Assembly: GCF_038066715.1 (NCBI RefSeq)
Contig: NZ_JBBUKT010000011.1
Location: forward strand, 124,001-188,000
DNA: 64,000 nucleotides
Reading direction: 5' to 3'
DNA from: Luteolibacter sp. Y139
GTDB lineage: Bacteria; Verrucomicrobiota; Verrucomicrobiia; Verrucomicrobiales; Akkermansiaceae
Shown piece by piece: positions 7,032 through 15,641 of this stretch. The notes beneath the pieces are model-generated. The model ran no database searches. It was not told where the DNA came from and saw only the letters and a program-made list of their open reading frames with translations. A program made the translations under genes and the position numbers. The stretch's first letter is position 1. Every line of letters starts with the position of its first letter.

Positions 7032-10000
7032 ATGAACTTTTCCGATTTCTTCATCAAGCGCCCGATCTTTGCCGGGGTGCTATCCATCGTCATCTTCCTC
7101 GTCGGCGCGATCGCGCTGTGGAAGCTGCCGGTCAGCGAATATCCCGAGGTCATCCCGCCGACCGTTGTGGTGCGGGCGACTTATCCAGGTGCCAATCCGC
7201 AGACGATCGCGGAGACCGTTTCCACGCCGCTCGAGCAAGCGATCAACGGGGTGGAGAATTCCATCTACATGTATTCGCAGGCGACCAGTGACGGGGTGAT
7301 GACCCTGACGGTCACCTTCAAGCTCGGCACTGATCCCGACCTCGCGCAGGTGCAGGTGCAAAACCGCGTCTCGCAGGCACTGCCAAAGCTGCCCGAGGAA
7401 GTGCGGCGTCTCGGTGTGACGACGATCAAGAGCTCGCCCGACCTCACGATGGTCGTGCACTTGCTTTCGCCCGATGGCCGTTACGACGACGTCTACGTTC
7501 GCAACTACGCGACGCTCCAGGTGCGTGATGTGCTCACCCGTTTGCCAGGCGTTGGCCAGGTTCAGCTTTTCGGTTCCGGTGACTATGCGATGCGCATCTG
7601 GCTGGACCCGAACAAGGTGGCATCACGCGGCATGACGGCCGGTGACGTGGTCAATGCGATACGAGAGCAGAACGTCCAGGTGGCTGCCGGTGCGGTGGGG
7701 CAACAGCCGAATCCGCAGGCAAGCGACACGGAATTGCTCATCAATACCAAGGGCCGCCTCGTATCCGAGGAGGAGTTCGGTGACATCGTGCTGAAAGTAG
7801 GCGCGCACGGCGAGCGCACGCTTTTGAGGGACGTGGCACGCGTCGAACTCGGTGCATCGGAATACGCGCTGCGGTCGTTGCTGAGTAACAAGACTGCGGT
7901 CGCCATACCGATTTTCCAGCTTCCCGGATCGAACTCCATCGCGCTGTCGAATGCCGTCCGCACCAAGATGGAGGAACTGAAGAAGGACTTCCCGGATGGG
8001 CTCGACTATAAGATCGCCTACGACCCGACGGTCTTCGTCCGCCACTCGATCGAGGCGGTGGTGCACACGTTGCTAGAGGCAATCGTGCTGGTGGTGCTGG
8101 TGGTGATTCTTTTCCTCCAGACCTGGCGGGCATCGATCATTCCGCTGGTCGCGGTGCCGGTGTCGTTGGTGGGTACTTTCGCGGTGATGCTCGCCCTTGG
8201 GTTCTCGATCAATGCGCTCTCGCTCTTCGGGCTCGTGCTTGCGATCGGTATCGTCGTCGACGACGCCATCGTGGTGGTGGAGAACGTGGAGCGGAATATC
8301 TCGCTCGGGCTTTCGCCGTTTGAGGCGACGAAGAAGGCGATGCGAGAGGTGACGGGGCCGATCGTTGCGACCGCGCTGGTGCTGTCGGCGGTGTTCATTC
8401 CCACGGCATTCATCACCGGCTTGAGCGGCCAGTTCTACAAGCAGTTCGCGATCACGATCGCGATCTCGACGATCATCTCGGCCTTCAATTCGCTCACGCT
8501 GTCGCCAGCCCTTAGCGCGCTGCTGTTGCGTGATCACCATGCGCCTAAGGACCGGCTCACGCGGATCATGGATACATCCTTCGGATGGCTGTTCCGCCCC
8601 TTCAATCGCTTCTTCGAGTGGTCATCGAACAAATACTCCGCCGGCGTGCAACGGCTGGTGCGCCGCGGCGGGATCGCGCTGATCGTCTATGCGGGCCTTC
8701 TGTTCCTGACGTGGTCGACCTTCAAGCGCATTCCCGCGGGCTTCGTGCCGGCGCAGGACAAGCAATACCTGGTGGCCTTCGCCCAGCTTCCCGAGGGCGC
8801 CTCGCTCGAACGCACTGATGAAATCATCCGCAAGATGGGGGACATCATGCTGAAGCATCCTGGCGTGCAGGACTCGATTGCCTTCCCGGGTCTTTCGATC
8901 AACGGCTTCACCAATAGCCCGAACTCCGGCATCGCGTTCGTGAGCCTCAAGTCCTTCGAAGAGCGCAAGGGGCCGGGCATGTCCGGCAAGGAAATCGCGG
9001 CACAGCTTCAGGCTGAGTTTGGCCAGATCCAGGGTGCGTTTGTTGCGGTGTTTCCGCCTCCGCCTGTGAACGGTCTTGGTACTACGGGTGGCTTCAAGCT
9101 CTACATCGAGGATCGCAATGGTGCGGGCTACGATGAGCTTTACACGGCGGCCCAGGCGTTGCTGGCGAAGGCGAACCAGACGCCAGGGCTGGCGGGCATG
9201 TTCTCGGGCTTCACCGTGAACACGCCGCAACTCCTCGCTGACGTGAACCGCGCCAAGGCGAAGCAGCAGGGCATTCCGCTCGGTAATATCTTCGAGGCGA
9301 TGCAGGTGAACCTCGGGTCGCTTTACGTCAACGACTTCAACCGCTTTGGCCGCACGTATCAGGTGGTTGCTCAGGCCGACTCAGAGTTCCGCACCCGTGC
9401 TGAAGATGTCGCAAGGCTGCGCACCCGCAATGACAAGGGCCAGATGGTCCCACTCGGCTCGGTGCTGGAAGTGAAGGAGACCTACGGCCCCGACCGCGCG
9501 ATGCGCTACAATGGCTATCCTGCTGCTGACCTCCAGGGTGGGCCAGCGCTTGGCTTCAGCTCGGGCCAGGCAGAGGCGCTCATGGAAAAGGTTGCCGCCG
9601 AGACCTTGCCGAAAGGCATGACGCTCGATTGGACTGACCTGACCTATCAGAAGATCCTCGCGGGCAATACCGGCATGCTGGTGTTCCCGATCAGCATTCT
9701 GCTGGTGTTCCTGGTGCTGGCAGCGCAGTACGAGAGCTTCCGGCTGCCCTTCGCCGTGTTGCTCATCGTGCCGATGGCGCTGCTGTCCGCGATGGTCGGT
9801 GTGTGGCTGACCGATGGCGACAACAACATCTTCACGCAGATCGGCCTGATCGTGCTGATTGGCTTGGCGGCGAAGAATGCGATCTTGATCGTCGAGTTTG
9901 CCGTTCACTTGCGAGAGCAGGGCAAGAGCGTGGTCGAGTCCGCGGTGGAAGCCGCGCGCCTGCGCCTGCGGCCGATCCTGATGACCTCGATCGCCTTCAT

Positions 10001-10190
10001 TGCCGGTGTGTATCCGCTCGTCGCTGCGACCGGTGCCGGCGCGGAGATGCGTCACGCGATGGGTGTCGCAGTCTTCTCCGGAATGATCGGTGTCACTGTC
10101 TTCGGCCTGCTGCTCACGCCGGTGTTCTATGTGGTGCTCGCAAAAATCGGTGCCAACAAGCAAGCCGCCGCTCCTGCCATCGATGCCTGA
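7032..10190 (+). CDS. RND multidrug efflux pump, inner-membrane permease (AcrB/HAE1 family)
   Basis: A 1052-residue protein, the standard length for hydrophobe/amphiphile RND pumps. It begins with the typical MNFSDFFIKRPIFAGVLSI transmembrane helix and the porter-domain signature SEYPEVIPPTVVV. Helix 4 carries the proton-relay aspartates (GLVLAIGIVVDDAIVVVEN), and the second half repeats the layout (GLIVLIGLAAKNAILIVEF). Two large periplasmic loops and twelve predicted membrane helices are visible. It uses the proton motive force to export drugs or detergents. Together with the adaptor (5674) and channel (10247) it forms a complete tripartite pump, probably controlled by the TetR protein at 4180. 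The range of substrates cannot be read from the sequence. Confidence 0.95.
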   Translation: MNFSDFFIKRPIFAGVLSIVIFLVGAIALWKLPVSEYPEVIPPTVVVRATYPGANPQTIAETVSTPLEQAINGVENSIYMYSQATSDGVMTLTVTFKLGTDPDLAQVQVQNRVSQALPKLPEEVRRLGVTTIKSSPDLTMVVHLLSPDGRYDDVYVRNYATLQVRDVLTRLPGVGQVQLFGSGDYAMRIWLDPNKVASRGMTAGDVVNAIREQNVQVAAGAVGQQPNPQASDTELLINTKGRLVSEEEFGDIVLKVGAHGERTLLRDVARVELGASEYALRSLLSNKTAVAIPIFQLPGSNSIALSNAVRTKMEELKKDFPDGLDYKIAYDPTVFVRHSIEAVVHTLLEAIVLVVLVVILFLQTWRASIIPLVAVPVSLVGTFAVMLALGFSINALSLFGLVLAIGIVVDDAIVVVENVERNISLGLSPFEATKKAMREVTGPIVATALVLSAVFIPTAFITGLSGQFYKQFAITIAISTIISAFNSLTLSPALSALLLRDHHAPKDRLTRIMDTSFGWLFRPFNRFFEWSSNKYSAGVQRLVRRGGIALIVYAGLLFLTWSTFKRIPAGFVPAQDKQYLVAFAQLPEGASLERTDEIIRKMGDIMLKHPGVQDSIAFPGLSINGFTNSPNSGIAFVSLKSFEERKGPGMSGKEIAAQLQAEFGQIQGAFVAVFPPPPVNGLGTTGGFKLYIEDRNGAGYDELYTAAQALLAKANQTPGLAGMFSGFTVNTPQLLADVNRAKAKQQGIPLGNIFEAMQVNLGSLYVNDFNRFGRTYQVVAQADSEFRTRAEDVARLRTRNDKGQMVPLGSVLEVKETYGPDRAMRYNGYPAADLQGGPALGFSSGQAEALMEKVAAETLPKGMTLDWTDLTYQKILAGNTGMLVFPISILLVFLVLAAQYESFRLPFAVLLIVPMALLSAMVGVWLTDGDNNIFTQIGLIVLIGLAAKNAILIVEFAVHLREQGKSVVESAVEAARLRLRPILMTSIAFIAGVYPLVAATGAGAEMRHAMGVAVFSGMIGVTVFGLLLTPVFYVVLAKIGANKQAAAPAIDA

Positions 10191-10216
10191 GGCTTGATTC
10201 CTAGATTCTCAATCCT

Positions 10217-10236
10217 GGCCGACAAAAGTGTCGGCC
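10217..10236. other. Hairpin in the short gap between pump and channel genes
   Basis: GGCCGACA, loop AAAG, TGTCGGCC form a perfect 8-bp stem 10 bases before the ATG of the outer-membrane channel gene. There is no T-run, so full termination is unlikely. It may lower or delay expression of the last gene of the operon or protect an RNA end. Confidence 0.45.
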
Positions 10237-10246
10237 CTCCTTAAAG

Positions 10247-11626
10247 ATGAAAACTTCACGTATTCTGCTGCTGTCCGCAGCCCTCTTTACCTCTTGCTCC
10301 TTTGAGCCTGCGCTCGACAAGCCGGGCGTCGAGGTGGTGCCCGTCAGCTTCTCTGGCAGCGGCAGCGGTTCCGCTTCCGCCACACTGGATTGGCGCTCGT
10401 TTTTCACCGATCCGCGCTTGAAGAAGCTGGTCTCCCTCGCACTTGAGCACAACCGCGACCTGCGGGTCGCCACATTGAACGTGGAGCAAGCGCGTGCCCA
10501 GTACGGGATCTCTCGTAGTGCACTGTTTCCGACCGTTGATTTGTCCGCCACTGGCTCACGACGGCGGACACCGGGCTCGACCGTCTCCGGGGGGACGGCG
10601 GTCGAGTCCCGGAACTACGATGTCTCGGTGGGAGTCACTTCCTATGAGCTCGATCTTTTCGGACGCGTTCGCAGCCTGAATCACGCCGCGCTGGAAAGCT
10701 ACTTCGCCAGCGATGCCGCGCGGGTCGGTGCGCAGATCTCGCTCGTTTCGGAAGTAGCCTCGCGCTACCTGAATGAGCGTGCCTTGTTGGAAGAGATCGA
10801 GCTTTCCGAACAGACGCTCGTTTCGGTGAGCAAGACTTACGATCTCACCCGCATGCGTTTCGAGGCTGGCGACGTGTCGGAGCTGGATTCCCGCTCGGTT
10901 GAGATCCAGGTGAAGACCGCTGAAGCGAATCTTGCGGCCTATCGCCAGCAACTTGCGGAGACGCACAACGCGTTGGCATTCCTGATCGGCACCGCACTGC
11001 CTTCGAATCTCCCCGAAGGCAGAAGCCTGGAACAAGCGCTCGTCTCCGATTTACGTGGCGGTGTCCCGTCGGACTTGCTGGCGCGCCGTCCCGATATTCT
11101 GGAAGCCGAGCATCAGCTTCGGGTGGCGAATGCGAACATCGGTGCCGCACGCGCGGCCTTCTTCCCGCGGATCACGCTGACGGGTGGAGCTGGCACGGCT
11201 AGCAAGAGCCTTGGCGATCTGTTCCAAAACGGCAGTTCCGCGTGGGCGTTCTCGCCACAGATCAGCGTGCCGATTTTCGACGGCGGCTATAACAAGTCGA
11301 ATCTTGAGGTCGCTGAGGTGCGCAAGCAGATCGGAGTCGCGCAGTATGAGAAGGCGATTCAGACCGCCTTCCGTGAGGTGTCGGATGGCCTCGTCGCGCG
11401 CTCGGGGCTCAATGGCCAGGTTGCCGCCTATGAGGGCCTCGTTGCAGCGCAGCAAAAGCGCTTCGACCTCGCCGACGCGCGCTACCAGCAGGGGGTGGAC
11501 AGCTACTTCCAGGTGCTGGATGCTCATCAGGACCTCTACGCCGCACGCCAGATCCTGATCCGGCTGCGGCTTGCCCGCCTGACCAATGCTGTTGGACTCT
11601 ACAAGGCGCTTGGTGGCGGCTGGTGA
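10247..11626 (+). CDS. Outer-membrane efflux channel lipoprotein (NodT/OprM type)
   Basis: A 459-residue protein with a lipoprotein signal peptide (LLLSAALFTSC, lipid-modified Cys at about 19). It has the two tandem OEP repeats of TolC-like channels, with helical hairpins rich in A/E/Q (for example DLRVATLNVEQARAQYG) and the conserved DLLARRPDILEAEHQLRVAN signature. The N-terminal WRSFFTDPRLKKLVSLALEHN is also typical of the NodT family. It completes the pump as the trimeric exit duct. It follows the permease by 56 bp, with a hairpin in the gap, and is most likely co-transcribed. Confidence 0.93.
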   Translation: MKTSRILLLSAALFTSCSFEPALDKPGVEVVPVSFSGSGSGSASATLDWRSFFTDPRLKKLVSLALEHNRDLRVATLNVEQARAQYGISRSALFPTVDLSATGSRRRTPGSTVSGGTAVESRNYDVSVGVTSYELDLFGRVRSLNHAALESYFASDAARVGAQISLVSEVASRYLNERALLEEIELSEQTLVSVSKTYDLTRMRFEAGDVSELDSRSVEIQVKTAEANLAAYRQQLAETHNALAFLIGTALPSNLPEGRSLEQALVSDLRGGVPSDLLARRPDILEAEHQLRVANANIGAARAAFFPRITLTGGAGTASKSLGDLFQNGSSAWAFSPQISVPIFDGGYNKSNLEVAEVRKQIGVAQYEKAIQTAFREVSDGLVARSGLNGQVAAYEGLVAAQQKRFDLADARYQQGVDSYFQVLDAHQDLYAARQILIRLRLARLTNAVGLYKALGGGW

Positions 11627-11681
11627 ACTGAAATCGGCCTCGACCATGGCGGGTCCATGGGCACGATTGTTCCTGAAGCCC

Positions 11682-12836
11682 ATGCCCGCCACCGCCACCC
11701 GACTTGCCGCGTTCACGGAATCCGTGATTCGCGGCACCACCCGTCTCGCCAATCAACATGGCGCGATCAATCTCGCGCAGGGCTTCCCGGATTTCGATCC
11801 GCCGGAGGAATTGTTAGGCGCGTTGGAGAAGGCGGCGCGCGGACCGCATCACCAGTATGCGGTCACGTGGGGTGCGCCGCGTTTCCGGGATGCCTTGGCG
11901 CGAAAGATCTCGCGCTTCACCGGGCTGGAGGTGGATCCGGATCGTCATCTCGTCGTTACGTGCGGCAGCACCGAGGCGATGATGGTGGCCATGATGACGG
12001 CCTGCAATCCGGGCGACAAGGTGATCGTCTTCTCGCCCTTCTATGAGAACTACGCGGCGGATGCGATCTTGTCCGGAGCGGAGCCGATCTATGTCGCGCT
12101 GCATCCGCCGGATTTCGGATTCGATCGCGATGAGCTGACGAAGGCGTTCCAACAGAAGCCGAAGGCGATCGTTGTCTGCAATCCTTCCAATCCGACCGGC
12201 AAGGTTTTCACGCGCGATGAGCTGATGTTCATCCTGCAGCTTGCGGAAGAACATGATGCCTTCGTGATCATGGATGAGCCGTATGAGCACATTGTCTTCG
12301 CGCCGCATGAGCATGTCTATGCCGCGGCCTTGCCGGGTGCTGCGGAGCGGGTGATCACCTGCAACTCGCTTTCGAAGACCTATTCGATCACCGGCTGGCG
12401 GCTGGGCTATGTTCATGCGGCGCCAGAGGTGATCGCGCAGGCGCGGAAGGTGCACGATTTCCTCACCGTGGGTGCAGCGGCGCCCTTGCAAGAAGCGGCG
12501 GTTGCGGGACTTGAATTGCCGGACAGCTACTATGCTGGACTGCGTGATCTTTATACCGCGAAGCGCGATGTGTTCCTTGGCTACTAGAAGGAGCTCGGCC
12601 TGCCCTTCACTGAGCCGCAAGGCGCGTACTACGTGATGCTTGATATCTCCTCATTCGGCTTCGCGACGGACACCGAGGCGTCCGAGTGGCTGATCAAGGA
12701 GATCGGCGTTGCTGGAGTCGCAGGATCGAGTTTCTTCCGCGAGCCGGTGCACAATTTCATCCGTTTTCACTTTGCCAAGAGTGAGGGCATCCTTCGCGCA
12801 GCGGGTGAGAAGCTGCAGGCGCTTCGGGCGAAATAA
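11682..12836 (+). pseudogene. Class I/II aminotransferase interrupted by an in-frame TAG
   Basis: The frame from ATG 11682 (ATG 11646 is an alternative) to 12836 would encode a 384-residue PLP enzyme but contains TAG at 12585-12587. Before the stop are the usual type I motifs: INLAQGFPDFDPPEE, TCGSTEAMM, NPSNPTGKVF, DEPYEH and the Schiff-base lysine in NSLSKTYSITGWRLGY. After the stop the same frame continues with the C-terminal small domain (KELGLPFTEPQGAYYVMLD, then the substrate-arginine region NFIRFHFAK). Only one codon is affected and there is no other decay, so it may be a recent mutation, a sequencing error or a readthrough event. The family includes methionine/kynurenine aminotransferases. 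It follows the efflux operon closely but has no obvious link to it. Confidence 0.8.
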
Positions 12837-12869
12837 AAAAACCGCGGGCACAACGTGGTGCGCCGCGGT
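12835..12869 (-). terminator. Rho-independent terminator for the lipoprotein gene at 12896
   Basis: On the minus strand, ACCGCGG (12869-12863) pairs with CCGCGGT (12847-12841) and is followed by a run of T (A-run at 12835-12840 on the plus strand). It lies 27 bases after the stop of the minus-strand lipoprotein gene and abuts the aminotransferase stop, so it may serve both. Confidence 0.75.
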
Positions 12870-12895
12870 GAGTTGGGAGCGTTTATGCGGATGCT

Positions 12896-13612
12896 TCAGA
12901 AGCCTTCGAAGAAGTGCGACTGGACCTTGTCCGAGGAGGTTTTCACCGCGGTATCGATCGCACGATAGAGGGCATCCTTTCCATCTCCATCGATGGCGAC
13001 TCCGTCACCCGGGTTGATCACCGGGACAGCAGAGCGCCATAGGATCTTCTGATCAGTGGTGGAATACATCGCGCCCTGCATGGGAGCGATCGCACTGCTG
13101 CCTGAAAGCGGGATGAAGGCATATACCAGCTTGGCGCGACCAACGGCAGGCATCGAGAGGTAGATGGCGGCGTCGTAGCCGTTGAGATAGCTGCCAGTTC
13201 CCGGGATGGGCTTCGCGGTCGTGGGCTTGGCGGTGGTAGGATTGATGTCCTTGTAGGTCGGATGCACCGACGGCAGATGGGTGGCCTTGTAGCCGTAGCT
13301 GCTCAGGCGCTTGGCGAATTGCTTGCCGGCCTCATCCAGCTTGGCTTGAGAGGGGTATCCCTCAAGTTCGCGACGGCCGCCGGTGGCCATGGCGTGATTG
13401 GCGGCCATGTCGAGCAGGCCCTGGTTGCCCACGTGGTGAACCGAGGCGACGGGAGCTTGCATGGTGATGACGGCAACCTTCAGCTGGCGATTCGCCTTGA
13501 AGGATGAGTCCACCGGCACGGGGCCGTAGCAGCTTGCCAGCGCAAGCGAGGCGATGGCGACGGGCAGGAACAGCAGACGACGGAGTTGATGTGATAATCG
13601 GGGGAGGTTCAT
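12896..13612 (-). CDS. Predicted lipoprotein of unknown function
   Basis: A 238-residue protein with a basic N-terminus and a clear lipobox (AIASLALASC, Cys at about 28). The mature part has no motif I recognise. It has a low-complexity NPTTAKPTTAKPIPG segment near the middle, then a mainly beta-rich domain ending KVQSHFFEGF. The body (LKVAVITMQAP, YDAAIYLSMPAVGRAKLVYAF, DQKILWRSAVPV) resembles small periplasmic proteins that handle secreted proteins or pili, but I cannot assign a family. It is a single gene with its own terminator, facing the aminotransferase gene. Confidence 0.7.
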   Translation of the reverse strand: MNLPRLSHQLRRLLFLPVAIASLALASCYGPVPVDSSFKANRQLKVAVITMQAPVASVHHVGNQGLLDMAANHAMATGGRRELEGYPSQAKLDEAGKQFAKRLSSYGYKATHLPSVHPTYKDINPTTAKPTTAKPIPGTGSYLNGYDAAIYLSMPAVGRAKLVYAFIPLSGSSAIAPMQGAMYSTTDQKILWRSAVPVINPGDGVAIDGDGKDALYRAIDTAVKTSSDKVQSHFFEGF

Positions 13613-13682
13613 GCGGCCCGAAAAATCTGGTTAGGACACATGTTGTCAACTCTGGAGAGATGTCGTTTCGCTGCCGCCGCAC

Positions 13683-13720
13683 CAAAAACGCCGTCCCCTG
13701 GCTTTCCTGGGGACGGCGTT
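13683..13720 (-). terminator. Rho-independent terminator for sppA
   Basis: A perfect 12-bp stem, AACGCCGTCCCC (13687-13698) with GGGGACGGCGTT (13709-13720), and a 10-base loop. On the minus strand it is followed by TTTTT (A-run at 13684-13688). It lies 30 bases after the sppA stop codon. Confidence 0.85.
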
Positions 13721-13750
13721 ATCTTAAGCGGAGAATGCAGATGCTTCCCG

Positions 13751-15538
13751 TTACTTCAGCGGGATCGAGATGTCGGATCCAATGAGTTGGATCGCGCTGT
13801 CGGAGCAGCTTTCGATGCGCTTCAGCACGTGGCTGACAGCTTCGCGGGCAGGCTTGGGAAGGGCGGCGAGTTTTGCGTCGCCGAGGGTAGCCTTGATCGC
13901 TTCCGAAACCGGAGAGATCACGCGTCCCATCTTCACGATGTCGTCGTCCGCTGGCTTTTCAGGTTGGGCGAAGATGCCTTCGAGGGCGCTCTTCGGCTCG
14001 GGGACGAGTTTGATCGCATCGGCATCCACGCCGCACTTGCTGGCGGCGAAAGCGACCGCTTCACCGAGTCCACCGAGTTCGTCGACGAGGCCGAGTTCGA
14101 GGGCGCGCTTGCCGGTGTAGACGCGGCCGCCTGCCATGCCTTCGAGCTCGCCCTTCAGGCGCGTTCCACGGCCGGCTTCGATGCGCTTCTTGAAGGTGCC
14201 ATAGACCTGGAGCATCGATTCACGGACGAGCTTGGCTTCATCTTCGGTGAAGGGATGGAACATCGACTGCGCGCCGGCGTTCTTGCCGCGCTGGGTGGCG
14301 TCGGTGGTGATGCCGAGCTTTTCCATCGCGCCGCCGAGGACGAGCTTCATGCCGACCACGCCGATCGAGCCGGTGATGGTGCCTTCTTCCGCGAAGATGC
14401 GGTTGCCACCACTGGAAATGTAGTAGCCGCCGCTGGCTGCGACGCCACCCATGGAGACCACGAAGGGACGGCCGCTGGCTTTCCATTCATCGGTGGCTTC
14501 CCACAGCACCTCGCTGGCGAGGGCGGATCCGCCGGGTGAATCGACGCGCAGCACCAGCGCCTTCGCGTGCTGGTCCTTGATGAGCTTGAGAATCTGGGCA
14601 CGGACCGGGGCGATAGATTCGCTGGAGATTTCACCTTCGAAGGGAACCACGGCGATGTAGTCGGTCTTGGCAGACTTCGACTTGTCGCTTTCGAACATCA
14701 GCCTGAAGACATCGAGCATGCCGCTGATTTCCGGGCCGTCGAGGTCGGGAAGCTCATACTTGCGGTCGAACTTGGCACCTTCGTAGGCGGCTTTGACGGC
14801 GGTGGCGAAGTCGGTGCGGTGCTTCAGGTCATCGACGAGTCCCGCGTCTTTAGCCTGCTGCGCGGTAAAGGTGCCGAGGTCGACGAGCGAGCGGAGTTTC
14901 TCTGCGGGCACCTTGCGGCCTTCGGAAACCTCAGCGACGAGTTGGTCGAAGATGCCGCCGATCAGCTCTTCCTTCTGTTGCTTGGCAAATTCGCTGGGGC
15001 CGGTGCGGTAGTATTCTTCGCCGAAGCTCTTGAAGTCGCCGATGTGGATGACGTCGGCCACGACGCCGGCCTTGTCGAGCAGGCCCTTGAAATACATCGA
15101 CTCGGAATAGATGCCGCTGAGGGAGACATCGCCTTCCGGCATGAGGGTAAAGTGATTCGCCGCGGAGCCGAGTAGGGCGGTGCCATTGCTGAGGGAGTCA
15201 GTGTAGAGCCAGACGTCTTTCCCGGCGGCACGCACGGCCTGGAGGCGGCGGCGGAGTTCCTGAATCTGGGAGAGCCCGAGTTGGGCATCGTCGGCATCCA
15301 CCACCACGGCCTTCACCTTCGGGTCGGCGGCGGCCTTTTTCAGGCTGCGGGTCAGGTCGAAGAGGGTGAGCGGGCGGTTGGGCTCGATTTCCAGTCCTCC
15401 GAGCAGCGATGCTTCGGAGCGGCCGGATTCGGAAATGGTGCCTTCGAGGTCGTAGATGGCGACGACCGGCTTTTCTTCGGCCGCGGCGAGCGGCAGCGCG
15501 GCGAGGAGGCAGAGAGCAATGGTGGTTTTCATGATCAC
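13751..15538 (-). CDS. sppA: Signal peptide peptidase SppA, 67K type
   Basis: A 595-residue protein with tandem SppA/ClpP-like domains, the length of the long bacterial form. The N-terminal domain provides the general-base lysine (GDFKSFGEEYYR, K170). The C-terminal domain provides the nucleophile serine (GGVAASGGYYISS, S369), as in the Ser/Lys dyad of E. coli SppA (K209/S409). It starts with a hydrophobic signal peptide (IALCLLAALPLAAA); MKTT at 15532 is an equally good start. It degrades leftover signal peptides at the inner membrane. It is divergent from the alpha-amylase gene and has its own terminator. Confidence 0.92.
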   Translation of the reverse strand: MIMKTTIALCLLAALPLAAAEEKPVVAIYDLEGTISESGRSEASLLGGLEIEPNRPLTLFDLTRSLKKAAADPKVKAVVVDADDAQLGLSQIQELRRRLQAVRAAGKDVWLYTDSLSNGTALLGSAANHFTLMPEGDVSLSGIYSESMYFKGLLDKAGVVADVIHIGDFKSFGEEYYRTGPSEFAKQQKEELIGGIFDQLVAEVSEGRKVPAEKLRSLVDLGTFTAQQAKDAGLVDDLKHRTDFATAVKAAYEGAKFDRKYELPDLDGPEISGMLDVFRLMFESDKSKSAKTDYIAVVPFEGEISSESIAPVRAQILKLIKDQHAKALVLRVDSPGGSALASEVLWEATDEWKASGRPFVVSMGGVAASGGYYISSGGNRIFAEEGTITGSIGVVGMKLVLGGAMEKLGITTDATQRGKNAGAQSMFHPFTEDEAKLVRESMLQVYGTFKKRIEAGRGTRLKGELEGMAGGRVYTGKRALELGLVDELGGLGEAVAFAASKCGVDADAIKLVPEPKSALEGIFAQPEKPADDDIVKMGRVISPVSEAIKATLGDAKLAALPKPAREAVSHVLKRIESCSDSAIQLIGSDISIPLK

Positions 15539-15641
15539 GACGATACTTCGCGCCGGGGAAGCGGCAGGTTACACGGGATTTGTGCGTTGTTTCGGTTTCC
15601 AGTCAACGGAATCGCTGGATCAGACATTAGAAGGGAAACCC

